Part shown: piece after piece, positions 8,817-15,882 of the stretch | Layout of the letters: every line of letters starts with the position of its first letter | How positions within the stretch are numbered: position 1 is the stretch's first letter | Assembly (NCBI RefSeq): GCF_014204865.1 | Contig: NZ_JACHMG010000001.1 | Coordinates: forward strand, 6,970,501-7,034,500 | Reading direction: 5' to 3' | Source of the DNA: Amycolatopsis jiangsuensis | GTDB lineage: Bacteria; Actinomycetota; Actinomycetes; Mycobacteriales; Pseudonocardiaceae | Length of the DNA stretch: 64,000 nucleotides | Program-made: the position numbers and the translations under genes | The notes under the pieces: model-generated | The model's input: the letters and a program-made list of their open reading frames with translations, nothing else | Told to the model about the DNA's origin: nothing | Databases searched by the model: none

Positions 8817-10267
8817 AGAAGCTGCGAGTCGGGATCACCGGAATCGCGATCGAGTCGAGCACTTTCTCCCCACATCGGTCCACTGTGGATGACTTCCGGA
8901 TACTTCGTGGTGCAGAACTCTTGGGGCGCTACGACTTCCTCGACGCCGAGTGGGCGCGAGACGTGGAGTGGGTGCCGCTATTCGACGCCCGTTCGCTGCC
9001 CGGTGGCGCGGTCACCGAGGAGGCCTACGCCGAGCTGTCCGGAGAAATCCTGAGCCGGCTGCGCGCGGCAGGCGACCTCGACGGGCTGTTCTTCGACATC
9101 CACGGCGCGATGAGCGTGGCCGGCCGCACCGACGTGGAAGGCGCTCTGGCGCAGGAGATCCGGGCCATCCTCGGTCCGGACGTCCTGCTGTCGGCTTCGA
9201 TGGACCTGCACGGCAATGTCACCCGTGAACTGGCCTCGGCACTGGACCTGATCACCTGTTACCGCAAGGCTCCGCACACTGACGCGTGGGAAACGCGGGA
9301 GCGGGCGGCGCGGAACCTCGTTGCCCGGTTGCGTTCCGGCGGGCGGCCGAAGAAAGCCTGGGTCCAGGTGCCGGTGCTGCTGCCGGGGGAGAAGACCAGC
9401 ACCCGGTTGGAACCGGCGAAGAGCGTGTACTCCGCGGTGGACGACGTCGAGTCGCTGGACGGCGTTCTCGACGCGGCGATCTGGGTTGGCTACGCCTGGG
9501 CGGACGAGCCCCGGTGCCAGGCGGCGGTGGTCGTGAGCGGCGACCACGAGGATGTCGTGCTCGCGCAGGCGCGTCGGCTCGCCCAGTCCTATTGGGATGC
9601 TCGGGGTGACTTCGTCTTCGTCGCGCCGACCGGCAGCCTGCAGGAATGTCTGACGCATGCGGTGTCTTCGGCGGAGCGGCCGTTCTTCATCAGCGACTCC
9701 GGGGACAATCCGACCGCGGGCGGTGCCGGGGACACGTCGTGGAGCCTGGATGTCCTGCTGCGTATGCCGTCTGTTGTGGACTCTGAGCTGACCACGCTGT
9801 ATGCGGCCATTGTGGACCCGGAGGCGGTGGCCGCTGCGGTGGCTGCAGGCGTCGGTGCCACGGTGTCCGTTGCGGTGGGTGGAAAGATCGACTCCGGCCC
9901 GCACGGTCCGGTTTGGCTCACCGGCCGGGTGGAGGCGATCGACGCGGACGACCCGGTGGCCGGCACCGCCGTGGTGTTCGCCGTCGGTGGCCTGCGGATG
10001 ATCGTGACCGCGCGGCGCAAGCCCTACCACCTGGAGTCCGACTTCCACGCCCTTGGTCTGGACCCGCGCCGTGCCGACGTGGTGATCGTGAAGATCGGCT
10101 ACCTGGAACCGGAGCTGTACGACATGGCGGCCGGCTGGCTGCTGGCACTCACCCCCGGTGGCGTCGACCAGGATCTGCTGCGCCTGGGGCACCACGGTAT
10201 CGAGCGGCCGATGTTCCCCTTCGACGCGGACATGCCCGCTCCGGCGCTCACACCCGAACTGCTCTGA
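8813..10267 (+). CDS. M81-family metallopeptidase (MlrC/microcystinase C-like)
   Basis: A 484-residue protein matching the MlrC family over its whole length. The N-terminal domain has IESSTFSP, DIHGAM (Asp95, His97), DLHGN (Asp131, His133) and a PHTD segment (His155), the conserved metal-site motifs. The C-terminal domain has SDSGDNPTAGGAGD. MlrC cleaves linear microcystin peptides; most actinobacterial members have no known substrate. The gene overlaps the ROK repressor by ATGA and faces the importer operon. It may hydrolyse an amide or peptide bond in whatever the importer brings in. No signal peptide is seen, so it acts in the cytosol. Confidence 0.88.
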   Translation: MKKLRVGITGIAIESSTFSPHRSTVDDFRILRGAELLGRYDFLDAEWARDVEWVPLFDARSLPGGAVTEEAYAELSGEILSRLRAAGDLDGLFFDIHGAMSVAGRTDVEGALAQEIRAILGPDVLLSASMDLHGNVTRELASALDLITCYRKAPHTDAWETRERAARNLVARLRSGGRPKKAWVQVPVLLPGEKTSTRLEPAKSVYSAVDDVESLDGVLDAAIWVGYAWADEPRCQAAVVVSGDHEDVVLAQARRLAQSYWDARGDFVFVAPTGSLQECLTHAVSSAERPFFISDSGDNPTAGGAGDTSWSLDVLLRMPSVVDSELTTLYAAIVDPEAVAAAVAAGVGATVSVAVGGKIDSGPHGPVWLTGRVEAIDADDPVAGTAVVFAVGGLRMIVTARRKPYHLESDFHALGLDPRRADVVIVKIGYLEPELYDMAAGWLLALTPGGVDQDLLRLGHHGIERPMFPFDADMPAPALTPELL

Positions 10268-10324
10268 CCTTCCTCTTCGGGTGTCACGTTCCGTGACCGT
10301 CCGCTGCGGGCGAACGCTGCTGCC

Positions 10325-10362
10325 TTGACATGCAGGTGTTCACCTGCGTTACTGTGGGTGTG
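10325..10362 (+). promoter_or_regulatory. Leaderless promoter with dyad operator for the ArsR-type gene
   Basis: TTGACA at 10325-10330 is followed by a perfect interrupted dyad GCAGGTG-tt-CACCTGC (10332-10347). A TACTGT -10-like element then lies at 10350-10355 and the GTG start at 10360. The dyad occupies the spacer, the classic position for an ArsR autoregulatory site. The start codon is only a few bases after the -10 box, so the transcript is probably leaderless. Confidence 0.6.
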
Positions 10363-11130
10363 CAACCGGAACTGGACAAGGTGTTCAAGGCGCTGGCCGA
10401 CCCGACCCGCAGGTACCTGCTCGACCAGCTGCGCGAGGACAACGGGCAGACGCTGGGTGAGCTGTGCCGCCGGCTGGAGATGGCGCGCCAGTCCGTCACC
10501 CAGCACCTCGCGGTCCTGGAGGAGGCGAACCTGGTGAGCACCGTCCGCCGGGGCCGGGAGAAGCTGCACTACCTGAACCCGATGCCGCTGCAGGACATGC
10601 AGGAGCGGTGGGTGGACCGTTTCGAGCGGCCCCGGTTGCGTGTCCTGAACGCTGTCAAATGCCGAGCAGAGGAAGCCATGAACGAGAAGCCGAGTTTCGT
10701 CTACGTCACCTACATCGAGAGCACGCCGGAGCGGGTGTGGGAGGCGTTGACCGACCCCGAGATCACCGCGCGGTACTGGGCACATCGCAACGAGTCCGAC
10801 TGGCGGCCGGGCTCGTCCTGGGCACACGTGCGGGCCGACGATTCGGGCGTCTCCGACGTGGTCGGGGAGGTGGTCGAGGCGGACCCGCCGCGGCGGCTCG
10901 TCACCACGTGGTCCGATCCGGCAGGCCCGGAAGGGCAGGTGCCGTCGCAGGTGGTCTTCGACATCCAGCCGTTCCAGGGAAGCGTGCGGCTGACGGTGAC
11001 GCACACCGACCTTGCCGACGAGAAGGCGCACCGGGACGTCTCCGGTGGCTGGGCGGTCGTGCTCTCGAACCTGAAATCCTTGCTGGAGACCGGGAAACCC
11101 CTGTCGGTGGATCTCAGGCACAAGCCGTGA
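10360..11130 (+). CDS. ArsR-family regulator fused to an SRPBCC (AHSA1-like) domain
   Basis: The start is set at GTG 10360 by the promoter spacing; a longer frame would begin inside the -35 box. Residues about 1-90 form an ArsR winged helix (FKALADPTRR, MARQSVTQHLAVLEEA, wing VRRGREKLHYL) without the CxC metal-binding pair. Residues about 110-250 form an SRPBCC/AHSA1 domain (TYIESTPERVWEALTDPE, a central beta-rich part and a final helix SGGWAVVLSNLKSLLE). Many actinobacteria carry these as two adjacent genes; here they are one polypeptide. The hydrophobic SRPBCC cavity is a plausible ligand sensor for the DNA-binding half. It ends with no gap against the convergent EspG-like gene. Confidence 0.85.
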   Translation: MQPELDKVFKALADPTRRYLLDQLREDNGQTLGELCRRLEMARQSVTQHLAVLEEANLVSTVRRGREKLHYLNPMPLQDMQERWVDRFERPRLRVLNAVKCRAEEAMNEKPSFVYVTYIESTPERVWEALTDPEITARYWAHRNESDWRPGSSWAHVRADDSGVSDVVGEVVEADPPRRLVTTWSDPAGPEGQVPSQVVFDIQPFQGSVRLTVTHTDLADEKAHRDVSGGWAVVLSNLKSLLETGKPLSVDLRHKP

Positions 11131-11850
11131 CTAGAGGGCCGCGCAGGTGTCGTTCAACACCTTCACGACGGCACGTGGGCTGCCGGAGATCAGCTCGACG
11201 CGGTCTTCGCCGTTGCGGTAGGTGAGCACGCGGCCGAGGTCGAGGTCGACGGCGGTGATCGGGCCGCCGGTGAAGCGGCGGCCGTCGTGCCGTCGGGCCG
11301 TGTAGAGCTGATGCACGGCGCGCTGCGGCCGGGAGAACACCGTGGCGAAGTGGTCGCGGTCGGCACTGTCGTCGAACGGATCCGGGGTTTCCTCGGTCGG
11401 ACGGTCCATGACCGCGGAACGGATCGCCGCGCCTGGCGCCGTCGGGAGCGTGTCGAACAGAGCGGTGGCCAGCCGGGTCGCCGGGATGGGGCGCAGTTCG
11501 ACCAGGTCGTCGCGCACGGTGGCGAGAACCGCGTCCGTGCCGTGGCGCGCGGCCAGTGCGCTGTGGCGGGTTCCGTCGCGGTGCTCCGACCAGCCGAAGT
11601 ACTCGCGTTCCGCGTGCCCGAGGGTCTGGAGGGTGCTTCGCCAGTGCGGGGCCAGCGTGCGGTCGTGCGCGAGGTCGAGCCGGGTGAGCAGGTCCAGGGT
11701 GGCGGAGTGCAGCCGCTGCCGTTCCGCGTCGTCCGGCCAGAAGTAGCGGTCGACGCCGAAGACCGGATGCGGACTGCCGAGGTCGAGCATGCCCCAGGCA
11801 GCGCCGAACGCCGTCGCAGGCAGGGCGACTGTCCCCGTGATGGCGGTCAT
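11131..11850 (-). CDS. EspG-like ESX secretion-associated protein
   Basis: From ATG 11850 the product is 239 residues. It matches the EspG layout: a short N-terminal strand-helix region (FGAAWGMLDLGSPHPVFG), a middle segment AEREYFGWSEHRDGTRHSALAA, and a C-terminal half ending RVELISGSPRAVVKVLNDTCAAL. EspG proteins are cytosolic chaperones of type VII (ESX) substrates. No ESX genes, WXG100 or PPE genes are seen nearby, so this is an orphan copy. The frame stays open to ATG 12204 and would add about 118 residues of alternating X-Pro (EP, AP, KP, VP) repeats. GC at third positions drops there, so I start at 11850 and treat the extension as possible, not proven. Confidence 0.65.
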   Translation of the reverse strand: MTAITGTVALPATAFGAAWGMLDLGSPHPVFGVDRYFWPDDAERQRLHSATLDLLTRLDLAHDRTLAPHWRSTLQTLGHAEREYFGWSEHRDGTRHSALAARHGTDAVLATVRDDLVELRPIPATRLATALFDTLPTAPGAAIRSAVMDRPTEETPDPFDDSADRDHFATVFSRPQRAVHQLYTARRHDGRRFTGGPITAVDLDLGRVLTYRNGEDRVELISGSPRAVVKVLNDTCAAL

Positions 11851-11929
11851 GCGCCGGCAACCGAAGATCCGTACCCAGGGCGGCGGTACGTGGCGGACAT
11901 GGCGAGACTTGCGAACGGAGGCGCCGACT

Positions 11930-12200
11930 GGCTGTGGCACGGGCACGGGCACGGGCACCGGCGCTGACTCTCGCTCTGGCTTCGGCTCCGGTTTCGGAGC
12001 TGGCACTGGCCCCGGCTCTGACACTCGCACTGGTGCTGGCATTGGCTCCGGTTTCGGAGCTGGCACTGGCCCCGGTTCCGGCGCTCGCGCTGACTCCACC
12101 CCTGGCGCTGGTGCTGGCTCCGCCCCTGGCGCTGGTGCTGGCTCCGCCCCTGGCGCTGGTTCCGCCCTTGGCGCTGGTTCCGGCTCCGACATTGGCACCG
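11930..12200. repeat. GC-rich tandem repeats, periods 6, 24 and 60 bp
   Basis: Two near-identical blocks of about 38 bp lie 60 bp apart (around 11981 and 12041). They are followed between 12099 and 12185 by a 24-bp unit (CTGGCGCTGGTGCTGGCTCC core) repeated two to three times, all on a 6-bp rhythm. All frames stay open. Read leftward in the EspG frame it encodes an X-Pro dipeptide spacer. It is either an N-terminal extension of the EspG-like protein or an intergenic minisatellite. Confidence 0.75.
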
Positions 12201-12670
12201 GCATCGCGCTCGCCGGCGCCGCGCTCGAAGCTGTTCCCGGGTACCTTCCACCCTGACGAGTGGTTGTTGTGTCGTGACGCGCTTCTGTACGCGCCCGTCA
12301 CAGCCGGCAGTGCCGGCTTCCCCGCCGGACACGGCGTCCTCCCGCATGGCTGCCCCCTCGGCACCGTTGTCGGCAATTGCAGACACTGGGTACGGTAGCC
12401 GATCACTCACCGTTTGTGAGATGTTTCCAAGAATGGTCGGGCGATAAGACATTAATGCCATAGTCATGAATTCTTTGACGGTGAGCACGCTGCTTCCGAC
12501 GCAATGCGCGGGATTGCCGATGCGCCGGCCTTGACGCCATGCCAGCCCACGTGCCGTGGTGGTCGGAAGGCACAGCGATGCAGCCTGGGTGATCGCCGCT
12601 GCCTACGGGCGGCAAGGGTCGCCGTGCGCTGGGCCGACGTTCGTGCCACGCCGTATGCCAGGCTCGCCCC

Positions 12671-12796
12671 CGACCCGACCCGACCCGACCCGACCCGACC
12701 CGACCCGCCCCGACGCGACCCGCCCCGACGCGACCCGCCCCGACGCGACCCGCCCCGACGCGACCCGCCCCGACGCGACCCGCCCCGACGCGAGCT
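12671..12796. repeat. Pentanucleotide array passing into a 15-bp array
   Basis: CCCGA is repeated about seven times from 12671. It then passes into six copies of the 15-bp unit GCGACCCGCCCCGAC up to 12796. The 15-bp unit is itself three diverged pentamers, so the longer unit probably arose from the shorter. It encodes five-residue repeats in every frame, so apparent proteins here are not evidence of a gene. Confidence 0.9.
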
Positions 12797-13339
12797 GACC
12801 CGCCCACAGTGCGGCAGTGCGTCCGTGCGCACCGTTGTTGGCCCCGCCTTCGAGATGACAGTGGAACCGCGAGTCTCCGCCCCGGCCCCGGCGCACTGGA
12901 TGGGCCCGGACTCGTGTTCGGCGTCGACCCAGCCGTGTACGCTGCCTGATACGCGCGTATGTCGCCCAGCAAACAGTTCTCGTTCCAGATTCCGGTTTCC
13001 TCGCCGATTCAGCACACGTTGGCACGCCCGATGGCGAATTCGTCAGCGAATGACCACGACCGGCCTTGGAAACCTTGCCTGCTCAGGTCATCCGGATGGC
13101 CCGCCATGCTCGTGCGGTGACTCGCGATCGAGTGTGGTTTTGGCCTGCTGCCGGGCGGGTTCTCGCGGTCGGTGGCCCTTAGCCGGGTGTGTGGTCGTTG
13201 CTGTGACAGGGGAGGGCGAAGTCGGTCGCCGGCGGTTGTGCAAGGGGGTCACCCCGTAATTGTGCACGGGTAGTCGGTGGTTGTGCCGGGGATCGCTGGT
13301 CACTGTGCACGGGTAGTCGGTGTTGGAGTCGGTCGCCGG

Positions 13340-13477
13340 TCGCTGTGCGCGGGATCGTCGGTGGTTGTGCGCGGGATCGTCGGTGGTTGTGCGCGGGATC
13401 GTCGGTGGTTGTGCGCGGGATCGCCGGTGGTTGTGCGCGGGATCGCCGGTGGTTGTGCGCGGGATCGCCGGTGCGCT
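13340..13477. repeat. 22-bp minisatellite upstream of the Rho paralogue
   Basis: The unit CGGTGGTTGTGCGCGGGATCG plus one base (T or C) is repeated five to six times, nearly perfectly. Diverged copies reach left to about 13262. The last copy provides TTGTGC (13453-13458), 18 bp before TATGCT (13477-13482), so the array may contribute the -35 element of the downstream promoter. Unlike most arrays here, the period is not a multiple of three. Confidence 0.88.
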
Positions 13478-13656
13478 ATGCTTCCGCTGCATCCCGTGGA
13501 AGTCGGCTTGGCCGCCCACGTGTGATCTGCAGGTTCCGCGAATACCCGGCGGTGGGGCGCGGAGTCAGTGTATCCCCCGGCCGGCCCCATCGGTCCCGGC
13601 TGCATCGGCGATCCGCGTCCGAACGTGTCGATCGCCCATCACTTCAGGAGTAAACC

Positions 13657-14724
13657 ATGACACAGCAAGGAATTCTCGATATCCACGGCAAGTCCGCGAC
13701 ACTCGGGTACGAGCCGGGTGGGCCGGTTGTCCCGTTCGGGCTCGTTCGGGAGCACGGGTTGCGGCGCGGCGACGAAATCGTGCTCGACGGCGGGGCGATT
13801 CTGTCCGTCAACGGGGCCGCGCCGGGGAGTCCGCGCGGCGAGTTCGAGCGGCTCACTCCGATTCATCCCGACCAGCGGCTCGTGCTCGAGACCAGCCGGC
13901 ACCAGCTCACCACGCGCGTGCTCGACCTCGTCGCGCCGCTCGGCAAGGGGCAGCGGGCGTTGATCGTCGCGCCGCCGTGGACCGGGAAAACCTCGGTGCT
14001 GCAAGCGATCGCGCAGGCGGTGTCGGTCAACCACTCGGAGGCGCACCTGATGGTCCTGCTCACCGACGAGCGACCGGAAGAAGTCACCGATATGCGGCGG
14101 ACCGTGCGGGGCGAGGTCGTCGCGTCCACTTTCGACCGCAAGCCCGCCGAGCACACCGCGCTCGCCGAGCTGGCGCTGGAACGCGCGAAGCGCCTCGTGG
14201 AAACCGGCCGCGACGTGGTGCTGCTGCTCGATTCGCTGACGCGTCTCGGCCGTGCCTACAACCTCGCCTCGCGGCCGTCCGGGCGGGTGCTCTCCGGCGG
14301 GGTCGACGCGAGTGCGCTGCACCCGATGAAGAGGATCCTCGGTGCCGCACGCAATGTCGAAGACGGCGGTTCACTCACCATCGTCGCGACCGCGCTGGTC
14401 GGCACCGGATCACTCGCCGACACGGTCTTCTTCGAAGAACTGAAGAGCACCGGAAATTCCGAACTCGTGCTCGACCGTACTCTCGCCGACCACCGGGTGT
14501 TCCCTGCCGTCGACCTGTTCGGTTCCGGCACCCGCCGCGACGAGCTGATCGTGCCGTCCGCCGAAATCACGGTGCTCGCCGAGGTTCGCCGCGCGCTCGC
14601 CGGGCAGGAACCGAAGCGGGCCGCGGAACAGTTCCTCGAACAGGTCCGTACCACCGGGTCCAACGCCGAATTCGTCGCCAGAGTCACGGCTTCGCTCGCC
14701 GTACCGGACCGGATGGCGGCCTGA
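13657..14724 (+). CDS. Short Rho-family hexameric ATPase (transcription termination factor paralogue)
   Basis: A 355-residue protein clearly homologous to the Rho motor domain. Walker A APPWTGKT (105-112) has Trp where Rho usually has Lys. LLTDERPEEV follows at 134-143, Walker B LLLDS at 189-193, the Q-loop SGRVLSGGVD at 208-217, and the R-loop SGTRRDE near 290. The N-terminal helix bundle and the long insertion found in actinobacterial Rho are missing. Only a trimmed cold-shock-like RNA-binding part (about 5-70, starting GILDIHGKSATL) remains. A GGAG ribosome site lies 7 nt before ATG. It is probably a second, specialised Rho rather than the housekeeping factor. The acetyltransferase frame starts immediately after its stop. 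Confidence 0.87.
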   Translation: MTQQGILDIHGKSATLGYEPGGPVVPFGLVREHGLRRGDEIVLDGGAILSVNGAAPGSPRGEFERLTPIHPDQRLVLETSRHQLTTRVLDLVAPLGKGQRALIVAPPWTGKTSVLQAIAQAVSVNHSEAHLMVLLTDERPEEVTDMRRTVRGEVVASTFDRKPAEHTALAELALERAKRLVETGRDVVLLLDSLTRLGRAYNLASRPSGRVLSGGVDASALHPMKRILGAARNVEDGGSLTIVATALVGTGSLADTVFFEELKSTGNSELVLDRTLADHRVFPAVDLFGSGTRRDELIVPSAEITVLAEVRRALAGQEPKRAAEQFLEQVRTTGSNAEFVARVTASLAVPDRMAA

Positions 14725-15221
14725 GTGGACACCGAACGCCTGCGCCTCACACCGATCGGCCCGCAGTCGGCCGACGAGCTGTACGACCTGCACACCGATC
14801 CGGGCATCGTTCGCTGGTACGGCCAGTGGACCCGCGCCGACGCGCAGGCCCGCGCGACGGACATCGGCCACGGCTGGAACACCGATGGGGCCGGCAAATG
14901 GCTTGCCCACCACCGGGAAACCGGGGAGCTGATCGGCCGGGGTGGACTGTCCTACCAGGACGTCGAGGGCGCCAGGTCACTGGAGATCGGCTGGGCACTG
15001 CGCGAAATTCACTGGGGAGACGGCTATGCCACCGAGATCGGCCGCGCCGGCCTCGCGTACGCCTTCGAAACGCTCGGAGCGCCGGAAGTCGTCTCCTTCA
15101 CCGAGACGCACAACGTCCGGTCTCGCGCGGTGATGGAACGCCTCGGATTCACCTACCTGCGCGAATCCGCCATCGCGGCGAGCCATTCGCGCTTTACCTG
15201 CGCACGGCCCGGGAACGGTGA
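14725..15221 (+). pseudogene. GNAT acetyltransferase (RimJ/RimL-like) with a C-terminal frameshift
   Basis: GTG 14725 directly follows the Rho stop. Residues up to about 145 are a typical RimJ/RimL-type acetyltransferase: ETERLRL-like start, GRGGLSYQDV, EIGWALREIHWGDGYATEIGRAGLAYAF, and ETHNVRSRAVMERLGFTYLRE. After GFTYLRE the frame gives an atypical tail running to 15279. The -1 frame instead gives IRHRGEPFALYLRTARER followed by a stop at 15221, the normal family ending. Restoring one base near 15163, for example a third A in GAA-TCC, joins the two. It is either a recent one-base deletion or a sequencing error; the protein may be active without its normal tail. Confidence 0.7.
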
Positions 15222-15432
15222 CCAGCCGGTGCCGCAAATACCCTTCGCCAGCCCCTGGCCACGAGTACGCCCGCGGTGACACCGAGATCACCTGCCGATC
15301 CGCGGCGACGTCCGTGGTCGGCTCCTTCCAGCCGAATCGGCGCCGAACCCGTGCCGCGGAGTCGGAGGCTGCTCCGACCTGCGCCTGGCTACTAAGCTGA
15401 TCATCGCCGAGCTATCGACGAGGAGGAAGTGC

Positions 15433-15840
15433 GTGGCACAGTGGACCGATCTGGTCGCGTTCATCAGGCACGAGTACCGGGTGATCCGGGAGGACCCGGA
15501 CGAGATCCGGATCCGGATCACGTTCGCGCAGGATGCGGAGAGTGAGGGACGGGCGCAGGTCGTGGTGATCGCGCGCGAGGTGTTCGACCGGCGCGAGGAC
15601 TGGGTGCAGATCGCCACCCCGTTCGCCCGGGTGGAGGAGGTGGACCTCTACCAGGTGCTCAGTGAGGCCGGCGCCACCCTCGTCGTGGGCGGCATCGTGG
15701 TGATGGGGGAGCACGTCGTCCTGCGGCATTCCCTGCCGCTGGTGAACCTCGACCTCAACGAGTTCGTCGACCCGCTCGAACTGGTCGCCGGTTCGGCCGA
15801 GCTGCTGGAACAGCAGTTCACCGGCCGCGACGACTACTGA
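15433..15840 (+). CDS. YbjN/type III chaperone-like small protein
   Basis: The 135-residue product starts at GTG 15433, seven bases after a perfect AGGAGG. The alternating strand pattern resembles the YbjN and secretion-chaperone-like fold common in actinobacteria: IRIRITFAQDAESEGRAQVVVIAREVF, DWVQIATPFARVEEVDL, VVGGIVVMGEHVVLRHSLPL. Helices lie at both ends and there is no signal peptide. The function of these proteins is unsettled; they may bind peptide segments of partner proteins. It stands alone, ending just before a strong bidirectional terminator. Confidence 0.65.
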   Translation: MAQWTDLVAFIRHEYRVIREDPDEIRIRITFAQDAESEGRAQVVVIAREVFDRREDWVQIATPFARVEEVDLYQVLSEAGATLVVGGIVVMGEHVVLRHSLPLVNLDLNEFVDPLELVAGSAELLEQQFTGRDDY

Positions 15841-15843
15841 CGC

Positions 15844-15881
15844 GCTTGGCCCGGCTCCTCGCTCGGGGAGCCGGGCCAAGC
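15844..15881. terminator. Bidirectional hairpin terminator
   Basis: A perfect 15-bp stem (GCTTGGCCCGGCTCC paired with its complement at 15867-15881) has an 8-nt loop. It lies in the 42-bp gap between the convergent YbjN-like and peptidase genes. There is no long T run, as is usual for actinomycete terminators. Confidence 0.85.
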
Positions 15882-15882
15882 T

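Larger units (their letters stand above)
12405..13656. other. Repeat-rich gap of about 1.25 kb without a convincing gene
   Basis: All long frames here arise from low-complexity DNA and lack codon bias. The segment 12405-12480 is unusually AT-rich for this window and could hold a promoter for the leftward EspG-like gene. The rest contains two minisatellites (listed separately). The last 180 bp leads to the Rho paralogue and contains TATGCT at 13477-13482, a possible -10 box. Confidence 0.6.

Noticed and set aside
12504..13259. Open frames on both strands through the CCCGA array
   Set aside because: The open frames come from a repeat without stop codons; no ribosome site or codon bias.
13320..15221. 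Plus-strand frame overlapping the Rho paralogue
   Set aside because: Out of frame with Rho; only its last 25 or so codons matter, as the displaced end of the acetyltransferase.
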